Assembly (NCBI GenBank): GCA_021018815.1
Contig: JAITYX010000129.1
Span: 372,001-436,000, forward strand
Origin: Talinum fruticosum
Taxonomy: Eukaryota; Streptophyta; Magnoliopsida; Caryophyllales; Talinaceae
Length of the DNA: 64,000 nt
Reading direction: 5' to 3'
Below are positions 45,432 through 56,959 of the stretch, piece by piece. The stretch's first letter is position 1; every line of letters starts with the position of its first letter. The position numbers and the translations under genes are program-made. The notes beneath the pieces were generated by a model. That model saw only the letters and a program-made list of their open reading frames with translations, was not told where the DNA came from and did no database searches.

Positions 45432-46060
45432 TGTCCCTATCTAAAAACCATGGACCTTGGTATGCTGTGTAACGTCACAATCTCTTTGAAGTACTAGTCA
45501 ACTATGTAAGTGCCGTCATTGGTCTTGGTACATGGTATGAAATGTGCCATCTTGGAAAGCGGTCAACTACCATAAGAATGGAGTCCTTTCCCCATTATGT
45601 CCTAGGCAGCCCAAGGACAAAGTCTAAGCTCACATCCTCACACAGTTTGCTTGGAGTTGGCAATGATGTGTATAAACCATGAGGTAGTGAGTGAATCTTA
45701 GCAAAGTGACATGTAGCACACCTCTTCAGAATGTCTTGCACATCATTCTCCATGCTTGGCCAATAGTAGTGTTCCTTCAGCATGATCAAGGTCTTTTGTT
45801 CAACAAAATGTCCAGGCAAGCTTCCTTCATGCACTTCATGGATTAGTAGCTTCTTTGTTCCACATTGCGGTATGCATAGTCGAGTACTCTTAGAGAGGTA
45901 CCCCTCTTTATCTCAAAAACTCCTATTTGAGATACTTCTTACACTTTCGGGACAAGTCTCCAAATTCATGATCAATGTCATACAAACACTTTAGATGTTC
46001 AAAACCAAAAACACAACTTTCCAAGTGAAAGAGTAAGAGATACCTCCTTGACAAAGCATC
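45432..46060 (-). pseudogene. integrase N-terminal half
   Basis: Minus strand: EVHEGSLPGHFVEQKTLIML, KEHYYWPSMENDVQDILKRC, ATCHFAKIHSLPHGLYTSLP, VSLDFVLGLPRT-stop. HHCC zinc ligands (H..H..C..C) are visible. The core continues in shifted frames to 45432. Confidence 0.85.
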
Positions 46061-47200
46061 GGCTACTTGGTTAAGCTTGCTGGATTTATGCTTGATTGTG
46101 AATTGAAAGGCTTGTAGGAATTAAACCCACTTGAAATGGCGAGGATTGAGCTTGTGTTGCCCTTGAATGTACTTAAGGGCCTCATGATCCGAATGCAAGA
46201 TGAACTCTTGAGCCACAAGGTAATGACTCCAATACTCAAGTGAACGAATGATGGCATAGAATTCCTTGTTGTAGGTGGAGTGCCTCCATTTTGAATCACG
46301 GAACTTCTGCTGATATAGGCCAATGGACGACCTCTTGAGTTAGCACACCACCAATTCCCACCCTCGAAGCATCACACTCCACCTTCAATACTTTGTCAAA
46401 GCATGGTAAACCTAGAACCGAGGCTTGAGTAAGCTTCATCTTGATCTCCTCAAAGGCATATTGGGCTTTAGGTGTCCATTTAAACGAGCTTCCATGAAGA
46501 ACTTCAGTCATAGGAGCCATGATGGTGCTGAAATTCTTGCCTTCATCTACTTTGATTCGCTCGACTGAAACCAAGTACCCCAACAACGTAACTTCATGGC
46601 TGAAAAATGCACATTTTTGTAGATTGCCATATAACTTTTCTTCCTCAAGAAGTTGGAAAACTTTCTCCAAATGCCCCAAGTGTTCTTGCTCACCCCGACT
46701 ATACACTTGTAACTCATCAAGCATATCTTCTAAACTTTGAATGGGGTGCCTATATGTCATTGTTATCTTGTTTATGGCAAGAGTGTCAACACAAATCCAC
46801 ATACTTCCATCCTTATTGGGCACAACAAAGACTCAAACTCTCCCTCACAAGACCCTTGGCTACTAGCTCCTCAACTTGACGTTGGATTTCCATTGTATCC
46901 TTGGGATTCATACGGTAAGCGGGCTTGTTGGGAAGGACAGAACCGGGTATAAGGTCAATATGGTGTTGGATGTTTCTCTTAGGTGGAAGGCCTGGTGGTA
47001 TTTCATCCTGGAAGACATGGGCATATTGGGTGAGAAGTGTTTGTATAGATTCTGGCTGGTTTTTGTTTAGGAGAAGGAGATCTCTACATGACTCGAAACT
47101 CATGTTGGTTTGCCTTGAGATAAGAATCCCTAAAGGTAAAGAGCACCTCGACATGATCTTGGTCTTTTTGTGGCTTTACTTTTGTGAGTTATGAAGGGGA
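46061..47200 (-). pseudogene. RNase H, RT with catalytic core deleted, and linker
   Basis: Minus strand: linker ALFQDEIPPGLPPKRNIQHH (47030-46970), MNPKDTMEIQRQVEELVAKG, then [30 protein letters not shown] followed immediately by VYSRGEQEHLGHLEKVFQLL. The join skips about 75 residues, including the YFDD active site. Then HEVTLLGYLVSVERIKVDEG, and RNase H LKVECDASRVGIGGVLTQEV and GNTSSILAIS-type degenerate text to 46061. Confidence 0.83.
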
Positions 47201-47310
47201 TAAAGTAGCTAGTGTGATCTTCTTTCTATCCTTATGGAAGAAGTAGGTGTTAGGTATCCATAATGAGAAACCTTTCTATCATACAACCAGGGCCACTATA
47301 ATAACAAATG
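47201..47310. other. end of protease-linker region next to type-B LTR
   Basis: Minus-strand protease remnant (reads toward KKITLATL-type sequence) cut by the LTR beginning at 47311. No complete motif. Confidence 0.4.
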
Positions 47311-50025
47311 TGATGTGCCAAGATGCAGGGCTACACCAATCCTGCCAACGAGTGGGCCAAATGCAATTCCGAGAGACTCAGAATGGACTTAGAAATGACC
47401 AATGGAACAGTAAACAACAAGGACTAAGCTAATCACTTGTGAGGAGATGATTAGCAAGGTAACCAACGACTGATAGGACAAGAACAAGATAAACTAGAAC
47501 TATCCAAAGATACAGATATTGATGGAAAATAGCCCAGTAATGATCACATACTACAAACCCAAATCCATCCTAGACAAGAATGAGTGGGGAGAGACCCGTT
47601 TTGAGCCTCATTGCAAGTGCTTAGAATATTTCAGCCCAGCCCGGTGTTTCTAAGGCTGAATGTTTTAGCTAATTATTCACTCATGTCTTGACATTTGGAC
47701 CTCAAACTTTGCATGGCAGCACTTGAAGATGTCCTCTATCTAGTCCAATAATGGGCATCTTAGTATTTGGCGGAAATAATAAATGAAGAAGACTTTTGTT
47801 GAAACTGGCAGATTGCTCATCCAGAATGACACCTGCACTTTGTTTTGATCATATCTTATGATCCAGAGATCCAACGACAAGTCTTGATACATGGTTGGAA
47901 AGCTAACATCCTAAGCTTTCTATCCATACCAAGAAAATCTAAATTGGAGCTGTGAATCGAAAGTTATGAGCATTGGAAGTTGACTCAGAAAACAGGAAGT
48001 TACAATTCCAGAATGGCGCATGAAGGCCAAATTCAAACGGGTGATCAGTCAACTTTGGATTAGCTTTTGGTCTACAATTTTCACAAGGGTGTTCTTGGGC
48101 ATGTCTATATTAATCTCAAATTATGGGCATTGTCTTTTAGGCCAAAGATAATAAGGGAAAAGGTCCAAGTTCAGACCGGGTATTATTAATTCACATTCTG
48201 GCCGGTTATTGTCAACGTCCAAATGGTCCATGCTTAAGTCCTTCCTAATGAATCATCAAGCTGAAAAGTGCAACACTAATTCAAGGAAGAATTCTAGAAG
48301 AATTCCCAAGCACTAATTTGGATGGAAGGAATATTATGTGTTGGATCAATGAGAGTGAAGCTTGCATGAGGGGAAAAGCCTCACCACCACATGTTCCAAG
48401 CTCCACCAAATACTTGGCCAAGATTCGTCCAACTCCAGCTTGGAGGACAGGAAAAGCATCTTTGTATTTTTTTAGTTTAATTTTCAGCTTTGCTAAATGC
48501 TATTTTTGCTCATTATAAATATGGTTTGTAATAGCATTGTAAAGACAACTTTGATGAATTTATAAACTTTGAGTGTTATACTCTTTTCGAGATGGATTTC
48601 TCGGCCCCTTGAATTCTCATTGCTGTATCCAAGTTAGCTACTTGGTAGTGCCTTTGAGTCCTTGAACCTACCGGTGGTGTTTCTGTATCCGGCAAGGCGA
48701 GAGGTGCCCCTTGGTTGTTTCTAGGTGGTGTTTACGTATCCTAGAGATAGCCTCGGTTTTATCCCTTCACTTTCCATTTCCATATCTCACAAACCGCTCA
48801 TCCATTTCACTCCAAACTTTGTCCACCTCTAGCCCAGCGAGTCCACTTCATTCCCCCAAAAATTGCCTCCATCCAAGCAGAACCCCGACCCCCACCTTTG
48901 ATTATTACGAGAGGATATCACCCTAGACAGTCGGCCCAGAACCCCGACTTTCAACCCTCGGATCAATGTGTTCCCGGCGACAAAAAATCCAAAACAAATC
49001 ACAGAGCTTCTTCAACCAGTTGAGAAGCTCCATACCAAATTTCAGCTCCATCCGCCATCATTTGCCCCTCCTTTCACCCTTTTCCCCAAGAATGCGCCTG
49101 CAGACACCAATCCGCCGGGTAGCCTTTTCACGGTTTTCCCTTCTTCTTTTGCTTCCGCTCTCACTACACATCAGATATCACCACCAACGATAAAACTAGG
49201 GCACTAATCACATTTAGTGATACGAGATATCACCACACTAAGTATAATTAGACTCTTCAGAACACATCCTAATTATGCCACTAATTAGACAAACAAAAGA
49301 GAATTTTGGGGTTGAAAGGAGCACGACTCAACTTTACTTAGCATATAGCCAATATCAAAATCATCATCCTTTACAAAGAGAGAGCCTCTGTATATTTATA
49401 GGCCTCTTAGCTAGGTTACATCACTCTAATCTAAGGGTTATAAATCCCTTTTACAATCAATGGTTGTGATATTTTCAGCAAAATAAAAGGACAAAAACAA
49501 GGATAAAAGGTAAATAATTACAGCAGAAAAGGGCAGCGAGAAAAGGAGGGGGACCACAGAATTAGTAGTACAAAGTAGTGCGGTTCGAGTCCGGTGACAG
49601 CTACAATCGTTGTCACCAAATTCTTTTGCTTTCTGATCCTTAACTTTCCTTTTCGGCTCTGCTGAAGACGCCTAGATGATGATCGGGTAGATTTGAGTAT
49701 ATCTACAATCTGGTCTAAGCTCGAAGCCGAGGACTCGGAAAAGATCATTTGACTTATGAGCTCGAAACTAAGGACTCGAAAAAGATCTCTTGTCTTATTT
49801 TCCTTTGAATACTTTTGACTTGTCCGACTCCCTTACTCCTGTCCGAGGAGACAGACAAGTATTTCTAAGTGTGGCCAAAACTCCCTTAATGCCTGCGTTA
49901 TCAACGAAGACCCAGCAATGGTTTGTGAGGGTTCAGTAGTGAATTCCGAGGACTCGGAATTATCAATCGATTCTGGCTGGCTCTTGATATTAGTTGGGGT
50001 TGGGTTTGTGGTGTCCTCCCCATCA
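47311..50025 (-). repeat. type-B 3' LTR interrupted by a solo LTR
   Basis: Minus strand starts TGATGGGGAGGACACC at 50025 and ends GGCACATCA at 47311, the canonical TGATG...CATCA. It is about 1056 bp once the 1654-bp insertion and one GATAT copy are removed. This copy shows that the CATCG ends of the other B LTRs are mutated. Confidence 0.88.
47520..49173 (+). mobile_element. solo type-A LTR, 1654 bp, TSD GATAT
   Basis: TGATGGAAAATAGCCC to CACTACACATCA, flanked by GATAT (47515-47519, 49174-49178), inside the type-B LTR. Same subfamily as the solo LTR at 53424. Stem 3 of the leader module is TCTAGG/CCTAGA (48720-48745) around TGGTGTTTACGTAT. Confidence 0.93.
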
Positions 50026-51300
50026 TCCTCCCCGACTTGAAAAGAATTTGCCCTTAAATTCTCGAGCGAATTATCTTCCAAGTAAGGAGATAAATCAGCA
50101 ACTTTGAAAGTAGCCGAGACATTGTATTCTCCGGGTAAATTCACCTTATAAGCGTTGTCATTGATTCTCTCAAGTACTTCAAATGGTCCATCTCGCCCTT
50201 GGCATCAACTTAGACTTGCGCTTGGAAGGAAAACGCTCCTTCCTCGGGTGGATCCAAACGAGATCTCCTGGTTGAAAAACCACCCTTACTGCGGTTTTTG
50301 TTAGCGCTAGCCTTGTAACTCAGATTAGCTTGCTCAATTATGGCTCGACTTTCGCATGCAAGTCCCGAATCCGAGCAGCTCTTTTCACAGCGTCAGTATG
50401 AGGCTTGCCATAAAAACTCTTGGGGTCGGATCAGCGGTGACAGAGGTTCCACACCATAAACAATCTTGAAGGGTGAAACATTGGTAGTCTTATTTGGTGT
50501 GTGATTTTAAGTAAACTCAGCATGTGGAAGAAGTTGATCCCACACCTTAGTATTCGATTTGATTAGCGTTCGAGCAATATTCCCAAAGTTACGTTTATAA
50601 CCTCGGTCGACCATCCGTCCGAGGATGGCAAGTGGTGCTTGTACTTCAACTTCGTTCCCAATTTCTTCCAAAGGGTAACCCGAAATGACTCGAAACTTTG
50701 CATCTCTATCTCGAGACCACTTGTCCTTGGGATCCCATGCGGCCTTACCACTTCTCTAAAGTATAGGTCGAGCAACCAGTGTAGCATCATTGGTTTTGTT
50801 GCAAGCAATGAAGTGAGCCATCTTAGAAAATCGATCCACAACAACCAGAATAGAATCTTTCCCTTTACGAGTCCATGGTAGACTCGGAACGAAGTCTAGA
50901 CTTACATCCACCCGGGCTGAGTTAGGACGGGTAATGGAGTATAAAGTCCTTGAGGCAGGGAATGGCTCTTGGCATATTGGCATACAACACATCTCCTGAT
51001 GATGTCTTGAACATCTTTGTCCATGCTTGGCCGGAAATAATGCTCCTTGAGCATTTGAGTTGTCTTTTCTCTTCGAAATGGCTAGCAAGTCCTCTAGAAT
51101 GGACTTCTCTTATAATAAGCTCTCTCGTGCCACAGCTAGGCACACACAATCTGATACCCTTGAATAAGTATCCTCCTTGTATTTGGAATTCACCCTTGGG
51201 TCGCGTTTGGCATTCTTGGTATAGGGTTCCAAATTCTTTGTCATCCGTATATAGACCCTTCAAATGTTTAAATCCGAAGACACAAGTTTCTAACTGAAAC
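50026..51300 (-). pseudogene. type-B integrase
   Basis: Minus strand: [120 protein letters not shown], then C-terminal INLPGEYNVSATFKVADLSP and [16 protein letters not shown]. The core is present here, unlike the copy at 33128. Frameshifts and stops remain. No chromodomain. Confidence 0.88.
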
Positions 51301-52560
51301 AACGAGTAGATACCTTCTGGACAGAGCATCGGCGCCTTTGTTAAGCTGTCTCGATTTGTGCTTGATTGAAAAATGAAAGGTCCGAAGGTACTCAACCCAT
51401 TTCGCATGCCACGGGTTCGGTTTGTGTTGGCCTCGAATGTACTTGAGGGCTTCATGATCTGAGTGTAGAATGAATTCTTGAGCCACCAAGTAATGATTCC
51501 AATACTCTAATGATAGAATGATGGCATAGAATTCCTTGTCGTAGGTAGAGTATCTTCGCTTGGTGTCACAGAGTTTCTCACCGAAATAAGCAATGGGACG
51601 ACCCTCTTGAGTGAGAATCCCACCAATGCCTACACCCGAGGCATCACACTCAACTTCGAAAATCCTCTCAAAACTAGGCAGGGCTAGGACAGGAGCTCGG
51701 GTCGGTTTTGCCTTGATAGCTTCAAAACATTTCGAGCCTAAGGTGTCCAAACAAAAGAACCGTTTCGAGCACCTCGGTCATAGGGGCGATGATAGTGTTG
51801 AAGTCTTTGATAAACCTCCTATAGAAAGAGGCAAGCCCATGAAAGCTCCGAACATGGTGTATGCTTTTAGTAGTAGGCCAAGACAGGATAGCCTCTATCT
51901 TGCTCTCATCTACCTTTACTCCCTCAGCTGAAACAACATAACCCGTAAATGCGATTTACGAGCTGAAGAATGAACATTTCTTCGATTTCCGTACGGTTTC
52001 TCTCTCTTTAGCAATTGGACAATCTGTCCGAGGTGGTCGAGAATGTTCCCTTTCATTCCGGCTGTAGATCGGAATGTCATCAAAATAGACCACAATGAAT
52101 TTCCCGATGAATGGTCTAAAAATCTGATTCATGAGTCGCATGAATGTGCTTGGAGCGTTGGTCGGACCAAAAGACTTAACAAGCTACTCATATAAACCTC
52201 CGTTGGTCTTAAAAGCAGTTTTCCATTCATCTCCTTCTCTGATTATGATTTGATAATATTCACTTCGAGGTCAATCTTAGAGAAGACCTTAGAACCATGT
52301 AGTTCATCCAACATATCTTCAAGTCGTGGTATAGGATGTCTATACTTTATGGTGATCTTGTTAATGGCACGATGATCTATACACATCCTCATAGAACCAT
52401 CCTTTTTGGGTACCAACAAGGCTGGCACAGCACAAGGACTCTTACTCACTCTCACCGGACCTTTAGATACCAACTCCTCAACTTGCCTCTCGCACTTCGA
52501 GGTGTCTTTAGGGTTCATTCTGTAGGCCGGTTTGTTTGGCAATATAGATCCTCGGATAAG
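51301..52560 (-). pseudogene. type-B RNase H and reverse transcriptase
   Basis: RNase H (51750-51300): [92 protein letters not shown], a long open stretch. RT (52542-51760): [60 protein letters not shown], and [13 protein letters not shown] with YFDD intact. Separated by frameshifts. Confidence 0.88.
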
Positions 52561-53106
52561 GTCAATGTGGTGCTGGATATCTCTTTTCGGGGTAGGCCAA
52601 GAGGTATCTCATCGGGAAAACAGGGGTGTACTTGGGTGATAAGTGTTTTGGCTAGTGGGTGTCCGAGTTCGTAGGACTCATAATTGTCCCGACTCGAAGG
52701 ATCAATTCTCTCATGGGTCCGAGTTCATGATGCATGGACTCCGGATAAGGCTGTCCCTAGGGTCGAAGTAACTCGGATGGGTTGGGTGCCCGAAGGGGCT
52801 TGGCTTTAGGCGAGTTGGGAAGGGTCAAGTGGGGCTAAGGTTATTTTCTTGCCATTACGGGTGAGGGTGTATGTGTTTTTGAACCCATCATACATAACTC
52901 TACGATCAAATAACCAAGGTCTACCCAATAGTAAGTGTGTCCATAGGTATAACATCACACCATATATCATCAACATAAAACTTCCCAATACTTGAAAGAT
53001 ATTAGGCAACGAGAATTAACTCCGAGGCCCTTACCTTGACTCAGCCATTGTATGTTGTAGGGGTGAGGGTGCAACTTAGTTTGTAACTGAAGTTTCTCTA
53101 CCATGC
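52561..53106 (-). pseudogene. type-B protease, partial
   Basis: Minus strand: VSMVEKLQLQTKLHPHPYNI, QWLSQGKGLGVNSRCLISF, LLLGRPWLFDRRVMYDGFKN, TYTLTRNGKKITLAPLDPSQ. The active-site triad region upstream has been lost at the break. Confidence 0.85.
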
Positions 53107-53182
53107 TCACAGAAGCCAAGGCAAAACAAGCAACAAGGTCGATCCAAAAATACCTAAACAAGCAACAAGCATTTGTGTTCTC
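53107..53182. repeat. LTR scrap at an element junction
   Basis: AGCCAAGGCAAAACAAGCAAC...CGATCCAAAAATACCTAAACA resembles the A-LTR stretch at 24930-24975 (GAGGCAAAAACAAGCAACAAAGG). It joins the broken type-B protease to the broken type-A integrase, suggesting a deletion through an LTR. Confidence 0.45.
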
Positions 53183-53423
53183 GGCAGCCCAAAATGAAAT
53201 CCATGCTCACGTCCTCCCATGGTTGATTAGGTGCTGGAAAAGGTGTATAGAGCCCTTGAGGAAGGGAATGGCTCTTTGCTTGTTGACAAACCGCACACCT
53301 GTTCAAGACGTCTTGCACATCTCTTTCCTTATTCGGCCAAAAGTAGTGTTCCCTAACAATACTCACTGTTTTGTTTACACCAAAATGGCCAGCCAAGGCT
53401 CCATTGTGCACCTCTCGAATCAA
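53183..53423 (-). pseudogene. type-A integrase fragment
   Basis: Minus strand: [71 protein letters not shown]. The HHCC zinc motif is intact. The catalytic domain after MDF is missing. Continues right of the solo LTR at 55111. Confidence 0.87.
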
Positions 53424-55105
53424 TGGTGGATATGAGCCCATCAATGATCACATACTACAAACTCAAATCCATCCTAGACAAGAATGAGTTGAGGAAGACC
53501 CGTTTTGAGCCTCATTGCAAGTGTTAGAATATTTCAGCCCAGCCTAGTGTTCCTAAGGCTGAATGTTTTAGCTAGTTATTCACTCATGTCTTGGCATTTG
53601 GACCTCAAACATTGCATGGCAGCACCTGAAGATGTCCTCTAACTAGTCCAATAATGGGCATCTTAGTATTTGGCAGAAATAATAAATGAGGAAGGTTTTT
53701 GTTGAAACTGGCAGATTGCTCATCTAGGATGACACCTGCACTTTGTTTTGACCATATCTGCTAATCTAGAGCTCCAATGACAACTCATGATATATGGTGG
53801 GAAAGCTAACATCCTAAGCTTTCTATCCATACCAAGAAGAGCTAAAATGGACCTGTGAATCAAGAGTTATGAGCATTTGAAGTTGACTTAGAAAACTGGA
53901 AATTACAATTCCAGAATGGCGCATGAAGGCCAAATTCAAACGAGTGATCAGTCAACTTTGGATGAGTTTTTGGTCTCCAAATTTCACAAGCATATTCCTG
54001 GACATGTCTATAATATTATCAAATTATGGGCAATGTCTTTTAGATCGAAGATAATAAAGGAAAAGGTCTAAGTTCGAAACCGGGCATTTTAAGGAACTTT
54101 CTGGCCGGTTATTTTTAATGTCCAAATGGTCCATACCTTAGTGTTCATCTTCCTCTAGTATTTGGCCGGACATGAAGTGTTATCCTCTAAGGTCATATGC
54201 ACATAAATAAAATGATGCATCAAAGGAAAGGAATGGAAAATCTAGAAGCATCTTGAAGCATCATCAAAGATGGTTTGTTAGTGGAAGAAGCTTAGCAAAG
54301 GGGAAAGATAACCGTGGCCACATGTTCCCAATTTTGCAATACTTGGCTAGAATTCCTCCTAGCTTAACTTGGAGGAGAGGAAAGAATCTTTGTTAATTTT
54401 GTTTTGTCTTTAATTTTCAGCTTTGTAAAATGCCATTATGAGGCATTATAAATTCAGCAAGCATAGCTCATGTAATGACAACTTTGATGAATTTATAAAC
54501 TTGAGCTTTGCTCTTTCGAGATGGATTTCTCAAACCCTTGAATTCTCATTGCTGTATCCAAGCCTTGGCAAGCTTGGTGGTGTTCTTTGAGTCCTTCCAA
54601 TCCCCGGTGGTATTTCTGTATCCGGCCAGATTGAAAGGTGCCCCTCGATTCCCTCGGTGGTGTTGCTGTATCCGAGTAAGAATCCAGGATTTATCCCCTC
54701 ACTTCACAGAACCAAATCTCCCAAACCACTTGTCCATTTTAGCCCAAATTTTAACCACCATCTTTCCAGCGAGTCTACTTGCATCCCTCCAAAAATCACC
54801 TCCATCCAAGAAGTATTCCGTCCCCCACCTTCAAATCAAACAGAGAGTATCATCCTGGACAGTCAGCATAAAACCCTGACTTTCAGCTCCTTGATCAGGG
54901 TGTTCCCGGTGATTAAAAAATCCCAAAAAATCCTGGAGCTTCATCAATCAGTTGAGAAGCTCCATACCAAAATCAGCTTCAAACTCATCCGTTTACCCCT
55001 CCTTTCACCCTTTCTCCCAAGACAGCGCCTGCAGGACCCATTCTGCCCGGGTGACTTTTTCTTGGTTTTTCCTTCTTCTTTTGCTTCCGCTCCCACTATA
55101 CATCA
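53424..55105 (+). mobile_element. solo type-A LTR, 1682 bp, TSD ATCAA
   Basis: TGGTGGATATGAGCCC to CACTATACATCA, flanked by ATCAA (53419-53423, 55106-55110), and integrase reads across. Leader stems: CCAAGC/GCTTGG (54558-54577), CCGG/CCGG (near 54604), CTCGG/CCGAG (54653-54676) around TGGTGTTGCTGTAT. Confidence 0.93.
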
Positions 55106-55110
55106 ATCAA

Positions 55111-56631
55111 CAACTCTCTAGTGCCACAACGTGGTATGCATAGCCGAATACCCTTGAAAAGGTAACCATCTTGAACTAGGAACTCTCCGTTGGGTGTTTT
55201 TGACAATCATGAAACAACTCACCAAGATCTTGATCATTAGAACACAAGGACTTTAGATGCTCAAAACCAAGAACTTGAGTTTGTAATTGAAATAGCAAGA
55301 GATACCTCCTTGATAATGCATCCGCTCCTTTGTTCATCTTGCCCGATTTGTGTTTAATGGTAAAATGAAAAGTTTGCAAGTACTCCACCAATTTTCCATG
55401 CCTTGGATTGAGTTTGTGCTGCCGTTGAATGTACTTTAAAGCTTCATGATCCGAATGCAAGATGAATTCATTTGCCACTAGGTAATGGCTCCAATGCTCT
55501 AAAGTTCTCACAATAGCATAGAACTCCTCATCATAAGTTGAGTACTTTCTCCTTGATTCACAAAGCTTCTCACTAAAAAGGCTATAGGCCGCCCTTCTTG
55601 AGAGAGAACTCCTCCATTGCCAACTCCCGAGGCATCACATTCAATATCAAAAATTTTGTCAAAGCTAGGCAAGGCTAGAACCGGTGTTTGAGTGAGCTTG
55701 AGTTTGATTGATGGTCTCAAAAGCTTCTTGGGCCTTAGCACTCCACTTGAACGCACTCCCCTTTAGTACCTCGGTCATGGGAGTCGTGATGCTACTAAAG
55801 TTTTTAATGAACCTTTGGTAAAAAGAGGCTAAGCCATGGAAACTCCATACATCATGAATGCTTGTGGGAATCGGGCATGATTGGATGGCTTCCACCTTAG
55901 TCTCATCTACCTTTACTCCATGAGCCGTGACAATGTATCCAAGAGAAGTGACTTCCAAGGTAAAGAAGGTACACTTTTGAAGATTGCCAAAGATCTTTTC
56001 TTCTTCCAATAATTCAAGAACTTGTGTGAGGTGTTTGAGATGCTCCTCCTCACTTCGGCTATACACCAATATATAATCAAAGTATACTACCACAAACTTG
56101 CCAAGAAAAGGCCTAAACACTTGGTTCATGAGCCTCATAAAGTGCTAGGTGCATTGGACAATCCGAATGGCATTACAAGCCACTCATACAATCCTCCCTT
56201 GGTATTAAATGCCGTTTTCCACTCATCCCCTTCTTGGATCAGGATTTGATAATATCCACTTCGAAGTCAACTTTAGAGAACATTTGTGAACCATGGAGCT
56301 CATCAAGCATGTCCTCAAGTCTAGGTATGGGATGCCTATACTTGATAGTGATCTTGTTTACAACACGGCTGTCCACACACATCCTCATGGATCCTTCTTA
56401 GGCACCAAAAGAGTAGGCACAACACATGGACTCTTACTTTCCCTTACAAGGCCTTTAGCCACCAAGTCATCAACTTACCTTTGAACTTCTTGAGCATCCT
56501 TAGGATCCATCCTATATGCTAGTTTGTTAGGAAAAATGGCCCCGGGATGAGGTCTATGTGGTGTTGAATGGTTCTTTGTGGAGGTAGGCCAACGAGAATT
56601 TCATTTGGAAAGACATGGGCAAATCTGGATA
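55111..56631 (-). pseudogene. type-A RT with mutated active site, RNase H, integrase start
   Basis: Minus strand. RT 56400-55700: SNAPSTF-like block (frameshifted), [20 protein letters not shown], where YFDD reads YFDY, then [40 protein letters not shown]. RNase [75 protein letters not shown]. Integrase start QTQVLGFEHLKSLCSNDQDL. The DD to DY change removes a catalytic aspartate. Confidence 0.88.
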
Positions 56632-56959
56632 GTAGGTGATGGGGAGGACACCACAAACCCAACCCTAACTAATACCAAGAGCTAGCCAGAACCGATTGAT
56701 CATTCCGAGTCCTCGGAATTCACTACGGAGCCCTCAAAAACCATTGCTGGGTCATCGTTGATAACGCAGGCATCAAGGGAGTTTTGGCCACACTCGAAAT
56801 ACTTGTTTGTCTCCTCAAACAGGAGTAAGGGAGTCAGATAAGTTAGAAGTATTCGAAGGAAAATAAGACAAGAGATCTTTTTCGAGTCCTCGGCTTCTAA
56901 GCTCGAAGTCAAATGATCTTTTTTGAGTCATCGGTTTCGAGCTTAGACCGGATTGTAGA

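Larger units (their letters stand above)
43440..47310 (-). mobile_element. Ty3/Gypsy type-A-related element, minus strand, truncated
   Basis: Integrase, RNase H and RT parts on the minus strand, interrupted by a solo LTR (44082-45426) and cut at 47311 by a type-B LTR. The protein differs more from the other A copies (for example EFYNCFPK-like changes), so it is an older or separate lineage. Confidence 0.8.
50026..53106 (-). mobile_element. type-B pol (integrase, RNase H, RT, partial protease), truncated
   Basis: Interior of the third type-B element, from polypurine AAGTCGGGGAGGA next to the LTR to a break inside protease at about 53106 (AAGTTTCTCTACCATG). gag, PBS and 5' LTR are missing. Confidence 0.85.
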
